Source of the DNA: an uncultured Lachnospiraceae bacterium
GTDB taxonomy: Bacteria; Bacillota; Clostridia; Lachnospirales; Lachnospiraceae
DNA: 64,000 nt
NCBI GenBank assembly: GCA_910584325.1
Contig: CAJTZH010000001.1
Span: 1 to 64,000, forward strand
Direction: 5' to 3'
Shown here: piece after piece, positions 17,953 through 27,193 of the stretch
Layout: every line of letters begins with the position of its first letter
Numbering within the stretch: the first letter of the stretch is position 1
Made by a program: the position numbers and the translations under genes
The notes under the pieces: generated by a model
Told to the model about the DNA's origin: nothing
Databases searched by the model: none
What the model saw: only the letters and a program-made list of their open reading frames with translations

Positions 17953-18897
17953 TTATATTCCGGCGTATGTTTCACGAAGCACTTCACATGATTTGGTCAT
18001 CTGGGCAAGTTCTTCCTGCGTCAGATTCAGTTCAAGTACTCTCGCCGCGCCGTTCCTGTTTACAACACAAGGCACTCCGACATATACGTCCGACTGTCCG
18101 TACTGCCCTTCCAGTTTAGCCGACACGGTTAATACGCTGTTTTCATTTTCAAAAATCGCTTTCGTAATACGGGTTAGTGCCATGCCAATACCATAATAAG
18201 TCGCTTTTTTGGCATCAATAATTTTATAGGCAGCCATTCTTACTTCCGTAGCAATTTTCTCCATATCCTCGTAAGAAAATTCTTCAGGATGCTTCTTAAA
18301 AATATCCAGAACAGGTTTTGTTGCCAATAATGCCTGGCTCCAAGGAACAAACTCCGAATCACCGTGTTCTCCCATTACATACGCGTGCATGTTTTTCGGG
18401 TCAATACCAAAATATTCACCAAGTTCATACCGAAGCCGTGCCGTATCAAGCGCCGTTCCCGTTCCAAACACTCTTGACGCGTCCATGCCGGAGAGTTCCT
18501 GCGTGATTTTTGTCATGATGTCAACGGGATTTGTCGCTACAAGAAAAATCCCGTCAAATCCACTCTTCATAACATTCCCTACAACCGACTCAAAAACCTG
18601 CTTGTTGCGTTTTAAAAGATTCAGCCTGCTCTCTCCCGGTTTTTGTGCCACGCCTGCACAAATCACTACAATATCAGCATCTTTACATTCCTCATAGCCT
18701 CCCGCTTTTATCAGCATATTTGCCTGCCCAAACGCAAGACCGTGATTTAAATCCATAGCCTCGCCCTCTGCCCTGTTCACATCCAAATCACTTAATATAA
18801 GTTCATTACATGTATTTTGATTGACCATTGCATAGGCATAACTCATTCCTACCATGCCGCATCCGACAAGAACTACTTTTCTGTTATCAATTCCCAT
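17953..18897 (-). CDS. ldh: L-lactate dehydrogenase
   Basis: The 314-residue NAD-dependent enzyme converts pyruvate and lactate in fermentation. It has the Rossmann GCGMVGMSYA loop, ATNPVDIMT, the substrate-specificity region with Gln at VAQKPGESRL, and the catalytic His in GEHGDSEFVPW. Gln in the specificity loop points to lactate rather than malate as substrate. GGAGGAA precedes the ATG. A terminator hairpin follows, and the DUF624 operon begins after it, so the gene is likely its own transcription unit. Lactate is a plausible fermentation product of this organism. Confidence 0.96.
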   Translation of the reverse strand: MGIDNRKVVLVGCGMVGMSYAYAMVNQNTCNELILSDLDVNRAEGEAMDLNHGLAFGQANMLIKAGGYEECKDADIVVICAGVAQKPGESRLNLLKRNKQVFESVVGNVMKSGFDGIFLVATNPVDIMTKITQELSGMDASRVFGTGTALDTARLRYELGEYFGIDPKNMHAYVMGEHGDSEFVPWSQALLATKPVLDIFKKHPEEFSYEDMEKIATEVRMAAYKIIDAKKATYYGIGMALTRITKAIFENENSVLTVSAKLEGQYGQSDVYVGVPCVVNRNGAARVLELNLTQEELAQMTKSCEVLRETYAGI

Positions 18898-18983
18898 TGC
18901 AAATTCCTCCCAATATCCTGTTGTTATACTTAGAATATCCGAAAGACTTGAAAATATGCATCATACGACTTCATCCGCCCGTT

Positions 18984-19826
18984 TTACTGCGCCATTTCTG
19001 CTATCAGATTTAAAATGAAGCCATAATACGCTTTTTTAATGTTCAATCCGTTGCTTGAAAGCTCCGCATTGAGGTCGCCGTTATCGTCAGAAATTGATTT
19101 ATTGACGTTGAGGAACCGGATACCTTCATACTCAGACAATAACTGATTCAGTTTTGTCACATCATCATTATTAATCGCGGTATTATCTTTCGCCTCATAC
19201 GCTGACGTTACAGGAAACGTTGAAATTACATAAACCGTTGCGTTCGGAAGTTTCTCGCGCACGCCGTTAATCAACGTCTTATAACTTTCAAACACTTTAT
19301 CGCCGTTGTTGTTTTCGTTATTCAAATCATTAATACCGATTTCAATAAATACTTTATTCGCATTTGACGACGCTACGGTTCCAAGACCGTTGGATACCGC
19401 CTTTCCAATCGTCCAGTTTTCATTAAACACAAGCTTCTTTTTGTCGATAAAGCCGTACAAATCAATTCCCGATATAAATGTATCTCCTATAAAAACGGCA
19501 TCATCAAAAAACGACTCGTTCGCAAACTCTTCCTCGGCAGGCGCCTTTACAATGTCGCTGGAAACTGTCGTTGGTTCCTCGGTCGTCGTCTCCGGCTCCT
19601 GCGTCACCGGCTCCGTTACCTCCTGCGTCTGTACCGGCGTTGTCGTCTCTACCGGTGTCGTTGTTTCCTCCGGCTTCTTCTTTTTATCCGGCTTGGCTCC
19701 CACGGCTTTTACAATCGCAACAATAATCGCAATAATGATAATCAGAACAACTATCATCAGATATATCAGCTTTTTGTACTTATGCCATGCCCGCTGCATC
19801 TTGTTTCTCTTAATATTTCTGTTCAT
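18984..19826 (-). CDS. Membrane-anchored SGNH-hydrolase-like protein with altered catalytic residues
   Basis: The protein has about 280 residues: a basic N-terminus, one membrane helix (about 20-45, rich in Ile/Val), a Thr/Glu/Pro-rich linker (about 50-90), then an SGNH-like domain. The block I motif reads FIGDT, so the nucleophile Ser aligns with Thr. Block III is present as IGIND. The C-terminal DGxH block reads NGLN, so Asp and His both align with Asn. It is therefore probably not an esterase in the usual way. ATG 19826 is preferred because GAGGTG lies about 8 bases upstream; an in-frame GTG at 19835 is too close. It follows the amylase gene closely. Confidence 0.75.
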   Translation of the reverse strand: MNRNIKRNKMQRAWHKYKKLIYLMIVVLIIIIAIIVAIVKAVGAKPDKKKKPEETTTPVETTTPVQTQEVTEPVTQEPETTTEEPTTVSSDIVKAPAEEEFANESFFDDAVFIGDTFISGIDLYGFIDKKKLVFNENWTIGKAVSNGLGTVASSNANKVFIEIGINDLNNENNNGDKVFESYKTLINGVREKLPNATVYVISTFPVTSAYEAKDNTAINNDDVTKLNQLLSEYEGIRFLNVNKSISDDNGDLNAELSSNGLNIKKAYYGFILNLIAEMAQ

Positions 19827-19838
19827 TGCATTCACACC

Positions 19839-21956
19839 TCAATCCGTATTGACCTTCCGAAGCACCACCGCCGAAGTTCCACGAAGTCCTATATCCAGCA
19901 TACCGTTCGTCAGCTCATAATAAAGCGACATTGTGCTGTAGTCATTTTCCGTTGTAACCATCAACTGTTCCAGTACGCTGTTTTCTTCCACTCCCAGCTC
20001 CCATACAGGGATAATTGCCCTTCTCTCGTCTTCACTGTTATTTACAATCACTATGATAATATTATCATGCAAGAACCGCCCATAGCTGATTAAATTATAA
20101 TCCGCCGCCAGTTCTTTCAATGAGCCTTTCATTAAAGCCGGATTTTGTTTGTGAATCTTAATCATATCACGGTGGAACGCAATCAAATCCAAATCCTCAT
20201 GCCCCCACGGATACGTCCTCCGGTTATCGGGGTCCGTCCAGCCGCACACGCCCGCTTCATCACCGTAATATATTGTCGGCGCTCCCGGCCATGTCATCTG
20301 AACCACTACAGCCTCACGGAAAATGCCCTTGTTAACCCCGTAATTGGCTGCCTCAGAGCCTCGGGTTGACAATCTTCCAACCTGATGGTTTGTTCTTGTG
20401 AGGAACCTGGAATGGTCATGGTTGGATAATTCATTCATGCTGACGGATACTGCCGGCGCTCCCATACGCGCCATATTATGCCTCATTCCGTCAAAGAAAT
20501 AACGCGGATTGCCAAGCATATCCTGACGAAATCCATCGCTGTGCTTCTCAAGACCGGTCAAAAACCACGTCAGCGGCTCCATAAACGCATCGTAGTTCAT
20601 GATGGTATCCCACTGGTCACCCTGCAGCCAGTCATATGAGTCTCCGTAATTTTCCGCCAGAATAATCGCCTGCGGATTTGCTTCTTTTACCGTCTTGCGG
20701 AACTTTCTCCAGAATTCATGATTGTATTCCCTGCTATGGCCTAAATCCGCAGCGACGTCCAGTCTCCAGCCGTCGCAGTTATATGGCGGTGAAACCCATT
20801 TCGCCGCTATACGCAGGATATATTCCTCCAATCCCGGCGAATGCTCGTAATTGAGTTTCGGAAGCGTATCGTTGCCCCACCAGCCATCATAATGAGTGTT
20901 TTCGGGCCATGTACCTCCATTGAAATCAAAAAAGCTCTTATATGCACTATCCTGTGCCCAGTACGCGCCGGGTTCATACTCGTCACTGCTTCTTTTATAA
21001 ATACCTTCCCGATCCATCCACTTGTTAAAAGAACCGCAGTGGTTAAATACGCCGTCTATAATCACTTTCATGCCGCGCTTATGAATTTCATCCACAACAT
21101 GCGCAAAAAAAGCATTACTTGCCTCTAAATTCTTCTTACTTGTGACGCGTTTAATATATTTTGTCGCGTTGGTATTGTCGTTATCTCCCTCTTTCAGAGT
21201 CTCTCCCCCATCTTCCACTATCACTCCAAAATGAGGGTCTATATAATCATAATCCTGAATATCGTATTTATGATTGGACGGCGAAACAAACAACGGATTA
21301 AAATAAATCACATCAATTCCCAACTTCTGCAGGTAATCCAGTTTATCCAGAACTCCCTGCAAATCCCCGCCATAGAACGAACGCACATCCATCTCCTTAG
21401 GATACGCATCCCAGTCTTTGACTTTATCTGTCGGCTGACCGATATAGATATATTCTCTGTCCTCCACATCATTCGTTATGTCACCGTTACAGAACCGATC
21501 GACATAAATCTGATACATAACCGCGCCTTTTGCCCAGTCCGGCGTCTTATACCCCGGCATGATAGTAAAGTTATAGTCAGGATTTAACTCTTTATAAACA
21601 CCGACTTTATTATAATATGCCAGCGTCTTTCCCAAATAAATCTCAAAATAATAAAAAATCTTCTCTGTACCCGTATGAATTACCGCTTCATAATAATCGA
21701 ACAACATATTCGAATAAATACGTTTCATAACGTGTCTCTCGGAATTTGTTGCCAAAACTATCCTGTCTGCATTATAGCGGTATGTTCTGAAACGAATCTT
21801 TACGTCCTCATCAACTCCCGGCTCAGCAGGCGTCCTGAAATTTTCTGTCTCGTCAGAAAAGAACGCTCTCCTGTTTAATGTCGGTCTGCTATTGGTCATA
21901 TAAAACAACTTTTTTTCGTATGGTAAATATGAGCCAATGTTTTTGGATATAATCAT
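19839..21956 (-). CDS. GH13 neopullulanase/cyclomaltodextrinase-like amylase
   Basis: The protein has about 705 residues. An N-terminal beta domain (about 1-130) precedes the catalytic barrel with the four GH13 regions: DGVFNHCG, GWRLDVAADLG (nucleophile Asp), ILAENYGD (acid/base Glu) and LSNHDHSR (transition-state Asp). A C-terminal beta domain ends the protein. The N-domain plus the MYQIYVDRFCNGD opening is typical of enzymes that cut cyclodextrins, pullulan and maltodextrins. No signal peptide is seen, so it acts inside the cell on imported oligosaccharides. ATG 21956 follows GAGGTG; an upstream extension of 30 codons lacks a site. Confidence 0.92.
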   Translation of the reverse strand: MIISKNIGSYLPYEKKLFYMTNSRPTLNRRAFFSDETENFRTPAEPGVDEDVKIRFRTYRYNADRIVLATNSERHVMKRIYSNMLFDYYEAVIHTGTEKIFYYFEIYLGKTLAYYNKVGVYKELNPDYNFTIMPGYKTPDWAKGAVMYQIYVDRFCNGDITNDVEDREYIYIGQPTDKVKDWDAYPKEMDVRSFYGGDLQGVLDKLDYLQKLGIDVIYFNPLFVSPSNHKYDIQDYDYIDPHFGVIVEDGGETLKEGDNDNTNATKYIKRVTSKKNLEASNAFFAHVVDEIHKRGMKVIIDGVFNHCGSFNKWMDREGIYKRSSDEYEPGAYWAQDSAYKSFFDFNGGTWPENTHYDGWWGNDTLPKLNYEHSPGLEEYILRIAAKWVSPPYNCDGWRLDVAADLGHSREYNHEFWRKFRKTVKEANPQAIILAENYGDSYDWLQGDQWDTIMNYDAFMEPLTWFLTGLEKHSDGFRQDMLGNPRYFFDGMRHNMARMGAPAVSVSMNELSNHDHSRFLTRTNHQVGRLSTRGSEAANYGVNKGIFREAVVVQMTWPGAPTIYYGDEAGVCGWTDPDNRRTYPWGHEDLDLIAFHRDMIKIHKQNPALMKGSLKELAADYNLISYGRFLHDNIIIVIVNNSEDERRAIIPVWELGVEENSVLEQLMVTTENDYSTMSLYYELTNGMLDIGLRGTSAVVLRKVNTD

Positions 21957-22064
21957 ACATTCACCTCTAAAAGCTACTTCTTTTATTTTACCCTCTATTA
22001 CCATATAATTCAAGAATATTTTCGTCTGGGTTTCGCATTTCGGCAATTTAGCGGTATAAAAAGT

Positions 22065-22098
22065 AAAAAGGACAGCATTTCGGGGTGCCGTCCTTTTT
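22065..22098 (-). terminator. Terminator hairpin between ftsH and the amylase gene
   Basis: AAAAAGGAC.GCA (22065-22077) pairs with TGC.GTCCTTTTT (22086-22098) with one mismatch. A U-run follows on both strands. On the minus strand it can end ftsH read-through or the candidate small RNA described next. Confidence 0.85.
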
Positions 22099-22203
22099 GG
22101 AGAAGGTATTCATTTTATTATGGGGTAGTGATAGTAGAATCTCCTGTTTAGGTAACTCGCACTATCGAATAACAAAATATATATAATGTATTGGGGTTTT
22201 ACA
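22065..22203 (-). ncRNA. Candidate structured RNA (about 135 nt), unrecognised
   Basis: The 359 bases between ftsH and the amylase gene hold no protein gene. On the minus strand a TGGTATAAT extended -10 element (22210-22218) is followed by a nearly complete 37-base hairpin (22130-22166): GATAGT pairs with ACTATC, GAGTT with GATTC, and CCT with AGG around an AAAC loop. Two of these pairs are G-U on the minus strand and become A-C mismatches on the plus strand, so the minus strand looks like the transcribed one. The terminator at 22065-22098 would end a transcript of about 135 bases. It could instead be a 5' leader or attenuator of the amylase gene, or part of the ftsH 3' end. No Rfam family was recognised. 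Confidence 0.45.
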
Positions 22204-22209
22204 AATATG

Positions 22210-22218
22210 ATTATACCA
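22210..22218 (-). promoter_or_regulatory. Extended -10 promoter element
   Basis: The minus strand reads TGGTATAAT, an extended -10 box. No convincing -35 is seen (GAACAC lies 17 bases upstream). It would start the candidate RNA and perhaps the amylase transcript. Confidence 0.4.
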
Positions 22219-22315
22219 AATTCTTCAATAAAGTGTTCACAAATCTCACAAATTTTTCCATTGTTTTTTGGCAATAATCACCAAATCAATTACCCTATAC
22301 AAATACAAAACACGA

Positions 22316-24130
22316 TTACAGGGTAAACAACGCCTCAAATTCTTCTCTGTACATTTTTTCTTTTTCGACAAGAATCGCGGCGCACTTATGAAGAACCTGT
22401 AAATTATCTACAATCATTTTCCTCGCTCTCACATAGCATTCGTCCACAATTGCCTTCACTTCCTCATCAATAACTCCCGCCACTGCTTCACCGTACGGTC
22501 TTGTTTGCGCAAGGTCTCTCCCCAGGAACACCTCGTCGCTGTTTGTCTCATAATTTATCAGACCCACTTTTTCCGAAAAGCCGTACTTGGTTACCATTGC
22601 TCTCGCCAAATCCGTCGACTGTTTGATATCCTGCGATGCCCCTGTCGTAATGTCGTCAAAAATTAATTCCTCGGCAATTCGTCCGCCTAAGCCCACAATA
22701 ATATTCTGATACATTTTACCTTTGGTATTAAACATTTCGTCTTTTTCCGGAAGCGGCATCGTATAACCCGCCGCGCCGTTTCCTGTCGGAATAATGGAAA
22801 TCGTATACACCGGTCCCACATCCGGCAGAAGATGGAACAAAATTGCGTGTCCCGCTTCATGATATGCTGTAATTTTCTTTTCTTTATCCGAAATAACGCG
22901 GCTTTTCTTCTCAGAACCGATTCCTACTTTAACAAACGCCGCATTAATATTTTCCTGTACGATATATTTCTGCCCCTTCTTGGCTGCGATAATCGCTGCT
23001 TCATTAAGAAGGTTCTCCAAATCCGCCCCGGTAAATCCTGCCGTTGTCTGTGCCACCCGCTGTAAATCCACATCCTGGGACATAGACTTATTCCGGCTGT
23101 GCACTTCAAGAATATCCCTGCGTCCTTTCACATCCGGTCTGTTGACGGCAACTTTTCTGTCAAAACGTCCCGGACGAAGTATCGCAGGGTCAAGAATGTC
23201 CACACGGTTTGTCGCAGCAATCACAATAATTCCCGAATTCACCTCAAATCCGTCCATCTCGACGAGTAGCTGGTTTAACGTCTGCTCTCTCTCGTCATGG
23301 CCGCCGCCCATACCGGTTCCTCGCCGTCTTGCGACAGCGTCAATCTCATCAATAAATACAATACACGGCGCGTTTCTCTTTGCGTCCGCAAAAAGGTCTC
23401 TTACTCTTGAAGCGCCGACGCCGACAAACATTTCCACAAAATCTGAACCGGAAATACTGAAGAACGGCACGCCCGCCTCACCTGCAACCGCCTTGGCAAG
23501 AAGCGTCTTACCTGTTCCCGGAGGTCCCGTCAGAATGACGCCTTTGGGAATACGCGCACCCAAATCCATATATTTCTTCGGTTCTTTCAGAAAGTCAACA
23601 ATTTCCTCGAGCTCCGCTTTCTCTTCCACAAGACCGGCAACATGGGCAAAACGTACTTTCACAGCCGTCTCGTCCATCATCTTGGCACGGCTTCTGCCGA
23701 AATTCATCATCTTGGCATTGCTGCCGCCGCCCGCCTGGCGCGACATAAAGCTCATCAGAATCAACACCATAATTACCGTAAAGCCGATAGGAATAATTGT
23801 TGTTACCAAAAAACTTTCCCGTTCTACGTCTTCCATCTGCGCCGGAATATTTTTCTCACACAGCAGCGCGTTCACTTCATTAACGTCGGACACAAACAGA
23901 CGGGCTTCCCGTCCCGCCTTCGTCGTGATTATCATAGAACCTGTCGGGACCTCTGAATTTTGTGATATAACCACCTTTGCGACATTTCCGGTCTCCACAT
24001 CATGCAAAAAGTTCAGGTATGTATAATCTGTAGACTGTGAACCGCCTACTTTATTCACATACCACAAAAGCATGATGACCAAAACCAACATATAAAAAAT
24101 GCCGAATCCTCTCATAATACTTTTCTTCAT
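22316..24130 (-). CDS. ftsH: ATP-dependent zinc metalloprotease FtsH
   Basis: The 604-residue membrane protease has two N-terminal helices (about 8-25 and 108-127) around a short external domain, an AAA+ domain with Walker A GPPGTGKT (about 200) and the second region of homology (ATNRVDILDPAILRPGRFDR), and a peptidase domain with zinc motif HEAGH. It degrades membrane and regulatory proteins. GGAGG lies 10 bases upstream. It follows hpt by 14 bases in the conserved tilS-hpt-ftsH order, so it is likely transcribed with them. Confidence 0.98.
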   Translation of the reverse strand: MKKSIMRGFGIFYMLVLVIMLLWYVNKVGGSQSTDYTYLNFLHDVETGNVAKVVISQNSEVPTGSMIITTKAGREARLFVSDVNEVNALLCEKNIPAQMEDVERESFLVTTIIPIGFTVIMVLILMSFMSRQAGGGSNAKMMNFGRSRAKMMDETAVKVRFAHVAGLVEEKAELEEIVDFLKEPKKYMDLGARIPKGVILTGPPGTGKTLLAKAVAGEAGVPFFSISGSDFVEMFVGVGASRVRDLFADAKRNAPCIVFIDEIDAVARRRGTGMGGGHDEREQTLNQLLVEMDGFEVNSGIIVIAATNRVDILDPAILRPGRFDRKVAVNRPDVKGRRDILEVHSRNKSMSQDVDLQRVAQTTAGFTGADLENLLNEAAIIAAKKGQKYIVQENINAAFVKVGIGSEKKSRVISDKEKKITAYHEAGHAILFHLLPDVGPVYTISIIPTGNGAAGYTMPLPEKDEMFNTKGKMYQNIIVGLGGRIAEELIFDDITTGASQDIKQSTDLARAMVTKYGFSEKVGLINYETNSDEVFLGRDLAQTRPYGEAVAGVIDEEVKAIVDECYVRARKMIVDNLQVLHKCAAILVEKEKMYREEFEALFTL

Positions 24131-24144
24131 TCCATCAAATCCTC

Positions 24145-24678
24145 CTATAACCTTACTATTCCGATAAACGGAAGGTTTCTATATCTCTGGTCATAATCCA
24201 ATCCAAATCCGACAACAAATTCATCAGGAATCGTAAAACCGTTATAATCAATCTCTACATCCACGACGCGTCTTTCCGGTTTATTTAAAAGCGTACAAAG
24301 TCTGATACTCGCCGCGTTTCTTTCCTTCAATAATTCCAGCAGGTTACTCAGTGTTCTCCCCGAATCAATAATGTCTTCCACCACAAGAACATCCCGTCCT
24401 TCCACGGACTCGTCCAAATCCTTTTTCATTATCAGATTCCCGCTGGACTTCGTCTGGCTTCCATAACTGGAAACACACATAAAATCCATACTGACAGGAA
24501 CGGTAATCCTCTTTGCCAGTTCCGTCATAAAGCAGGCGCCGCCCTTTAAAACACAGATTAAATGAATGGATTTTCCTGCATAATCCCTGCTAATCTGCTC
24601 TCCCAGCTCACATATTTTTTGATTTATCTGTTCTTCCGTATACATAACATCAATTTGATGTTGTGTTTCATACTCCAT
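24145..24678 (-). CDS. hpt: Hypoxanthine phosphoribosyltransferase
   Basis: The 177-residue enzyme joins hypoxanthine or guanine to PRPP in purine salvage. The PRPP loop motif VLVVEDIIDSGRTL, the CVLKGGACF segment, and the C-terminal VVGFGLDYDQRYRNLP signature are all intact. It is cytoplasmic. The start overlaps the end of tilS by 11 bases, the arrangement seen across Firmicutes, so the genes are co-transcribed and perhaps translationally coupled. Confidence 0.97.
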   Translation of the reverse strand: MEYETQHQIDVMYTEEQINQKICELGEQISRDYAGKSIHLICVLKGGACFMTELAKRITVPVSMDFMCVSSYGSQTKSSGNLIMKKDLDESVEGRDVLVVEDIIDSGRTLSNLLELLKERNAASIRLCTLLNKPERRVVDVEIDYNGFTIPDEFVVGFGLDYDQRYRNLPFIGIVRL

Positions 24679-26035
24679 GTTCTTTCCTCCGTACGGTCAC
24701 TACAAGAACTCTGGCGGTCGCTTCTGTTGTCTTAAGAACTTCACTGGTACGGTATCCCACAACCCACAACACATGACTGCCTGATGTAACAAGCCAGATT
24801 CGGTCCCTATATTCTTTCGGAATCTTTTCGTCAATAAAAAACGTCTTTAAAAGTTTTCTCTTTCCACTCCGGTCTATTGTGATATAGTCACCTGGTAACC
24901 TTTTTCTAATTTTAATCGTATCTTTGATTGTATCATAATTTAACACTTTCGTATAGTCATTTGTGATTTTTTTCCAGTCACCGTCGAAATCAGCCGCATA
25001 CCACTGAAAATCTTCCGGCGCGCAATCTGAGTAAGGATAATAAAAATCCCGTAATTCCTCAGCTGCTTCATTACCAATCACCAGTGACGCGTAATCCCTG
25101 AAAGCCGTCAGGCGGTACGGCAGCGTCACCCGCTTTGATACCTGTCCAAAAATCAGCTCTTCCACCGCTTCTATATGTTTCCTGGTAATATTTTTTGCCG
25201 TACCCGACAACGTTTCCAGAGCCATCCGTATCGCTTCACGCCGGAGAATTGACGGCACCTGCATGAGCCGTTCTGCCGAAAACGATATACTGTGTTCTTT
25301 TTTAACGCCGTCATCAAATATTTTTTGCGCCTGTCCGCAAATAAAATCATATCCTTCCTGCAAATCCTTAGCAAGATAATTCAGATTGGAAACACATTCC
25401 GTGTTAATCTCTTTTGCCAGATACGGAACCACTTTATTTCTCAGTTTGTTTCTTACAAAATCTTCCTCCATGTTGGTTTTATCAATACAGAACGCAATAT
25501 TTCTGTCCTGTAAATAAAGCTCTATTTCACACCGCGTTACACAAAGAAGTGGACGGATAATATTTTCTCTGACCGGTCGGATTCCGCCTGCCCCTTTTAA
25601 CGAACTTCCACGCAGCATCTGATATAATACCGTTTCTGCCTGGTCGTTTTGATGATGCGCCACGGCAATTTTCGCCCGTTCATACCGTCCTGCTCTCTTC
25701 TGTAATTCCTCATAGCGCAGTTTTCTCCCCGCTTCTTCCAAAGACATATGATATTTCTTCGCGTATTGCGCCACGTCGCATGAAACTGAATACAGCGCGA
25801 TTCCCCACTCTTCACACAATTTTTTCACATAAGCCGCATCGCTGTCCGCGTCGTTCCCACGAAGCATGTGATTAACATGGAGCGCTTCCAGTTCAAATTT
25901 CTTTCTATGCGCAAGTTCTTTTAAAACTGCAAGAAGGCACACGGAATCGGCACCGCCTGAAACTCCCGCAACGACTTGCTCACCTTCTAAAATCATATGA
26001 TATGTATCCATAAACTTTTCTATTCTGTTAAGCAT
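24668..26035 (-). CDS. tilS: tRNA(Ile)-lysidine synthetase
   Basis: The 455-residue enzyme places lysidine on the wobble C of tRNA-Ile(CAU), which turns a Met codon reader into an AUA reader. It has the N-type ATP pyrophosphatase loop SGGADSVCLL, the VNHMLRG and VAHHQNDQAETVL motifs, a central linker domain, and the C-terminal domain with the KRKLLKTFFIDEKIP region. It starts 3 bases after the spoIIE stop. The order spoIIE-tilS-hpt-ftsH is the standard Firmicute one. Confidence 0.97.
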   Translation of the reverse strand: MLNRIEKFMDTYHMILEGEQVVAGVSGGADSVCLLAVLKELAHRKKFELEALHVNHMLRGNDADSDAAYVKKLCEEWGIALYSVSCDVAQYAKKYHMSLEEAGRKLRYEELQKRAGRYERAKIAVAHHQNDQAETVLYQMLRGSSLKGAGGIRPVRENIIRPLLCVTRCEIELYLQDRNIAFCIDKTNMEEDFVRNKLRNKVVPYLAKEINTECVSNLNYLAKDLQEGYDFICGQAQKIFDDGVKKEHSISFSAERLMQVPSILRREAIRMALETLSGTAKNITRKHIEAVEELIFGQVSKRVTLPYRLTAFRDYASLVIGNEAAEELRDFYYPYSDCAPEDFQWYAADFDGDWKKITNDYTKVLNYDTIKDTIKIRKRLPGDYITIDRSGKRKLLKTFFIDEKIPKEYRDRIWLVTSGSHVLWVVGYRTSEVLKTTEATARVLVVTVRRKEHGV

Positions 26036-26038
26036 TGT

Positions 26039-27157
26039 TCACCTCTGGTCTCTTGCAAACATCCCTGCGACAATCACCGTCATATCATCATTCGGTTCCG
26101 CCGTTTTCTGTACCTTTTCCATAATTTCTTCCGCCATCCCCTGAGGATTGTTGGATACGAGTCCCGCTATAATACTCATCAGCCGCTCTTCCTTATCCAG
26201 AGACTCAATTGCCTCTAAAACCCCGTCGCTGACCATAATCATATAATCGCCCGCATATATTTTTTTAATGGAACGGTCAAAATCAACCTTCCTGAAAATA
26301 CCTATCGGAAGCGTTTCCGACTGAATGAGCTCCACCCATCCGTCTCTCTTGATGTAGGTCGCCACTGCGCCCAGTTTAATAAAATTGGCAATTCCTATAA
26401 CCGTGTCTATGACGCACATGTCTACTGTAATCGGAACACTCTCCTTATCTTTTGCCATCAGCGCCGTATTCACCATGTCGATTGCCGCTTTCTCCGAGAA
26501 GCCGGCCCTTACGGCTTCTTCAACCAATTCGACAACCAGCGCGCTGTCTTCGTTCGCGCGCGTTCCCGCTCCCATACCGTCGGCAAGACTGATAATTGTC
26601 TTTCCCTGGGATATTTCTTCCACGGAATACGTATCCCCCGAAATAACGTTTCCCGCTTTATTCTTACGCGCCACGCCGTATATAATATGAAACCTTCCGC
26701 ACTCCGCAAAGATATATTCATTATAATTCCCGTTGAGCATCACACGGTTATTTTCTTCCGGTATAACGCCTGTCCCAAGAATATCGGACAGCATGCCTGC
26801 AACCTCCCTTGTGGTTGAACATTTGTTTTTGTATGTTTTCAGCTGCAGGTAATATTCCCTTGTCCCGTCGCCACGTTCAATAATACGCATCTGTCCAAGA
26901 CGGATGCCGCGTTTGTCAAAATTTTTTTCTATTTCTTCATAAACCTGTGCGTCCGGCTGCATCTCCCTGCTGTACGCACCAGTAAATTCCATAATCAACC
27001 GGGCAATTTCCCTTAATTGGACGATGACGGAACCGGAAACCTCTGAACTATGATATCTGTCCGAAAGTTTTTCGTAAATATCCGCCATTTTATCAAGGAC
27101 TTTTGCCGAGTTCTCCAAGTACTCTCCTGTATACGCCAGATTATATTTTGCCAACAA
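26039..27157 (-). CDS. spoIIE: SpoIIE phosphatase, lacking the N-terminal membrane domain
   Basis: The 372-residue protein carries the SpoIIE PP2C-type phosphatase domain (about 165-370) with GDTYSVEEI, LADGMGAGTRANEDS, and VSDGVLEAIE, plus a preceding helical region (about 1-150) like the central part of SpoIIE. SpoIIE of Bacillus is about 830 residues and starts with ten membrane helices; none is encoded here. In the known system it dephosphorylates SpoIIAA to activate SigF in the forespore. The start is a TTG at 27157 behind GGGGG; an ATG 20 bases upstream is out of frame and leads nowhere. Gene order and a Spo0A-like promoter support identity; the truncation is odd. Confidence 0.88.
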   Translation of the reverse strand: MLAKYNLAYTGEYLENSAKVLDKMADIYEKLSDRYHSSEVSGSVIVQLREIARLIMEFTGAYSREMQPDAQVYEEIEKNFDKRGIRLGQMRIIERGDGTREYYLQLKTYKNKCSTTREVAGMLSDILGTGVIPEENNRVMLNGNYNEYIFAECGRFHIIYGVARKNKAGNVISGDTYSVEEISQGKTIISLADGMGAGTRANEDSALVVELVEEAVRAGFSEKAAIDMVNTALMAKDKESVPITVDMCVIDTVIGIANFIKLGAVATYIKRDGWVELIQSETLPIGIFRKVDFDRSIKKIYAGDYMIMVSDGVLEAIESLDKEERLMSIIAGLVSNNPQGMAEEIMEKVQKTAEPNDDMTVIVAGMFARDQR

Positions 27158-27193
27158 TTTCGCCCCCGTTTCGCCATTTTCACTAACTTCACT

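Noticed and set aside
22980..24026. A 348-codon plus-strand frame inside ftsH
   Set aside because: It is the antisense shadow of a clear ftsH gene and has no start signals.
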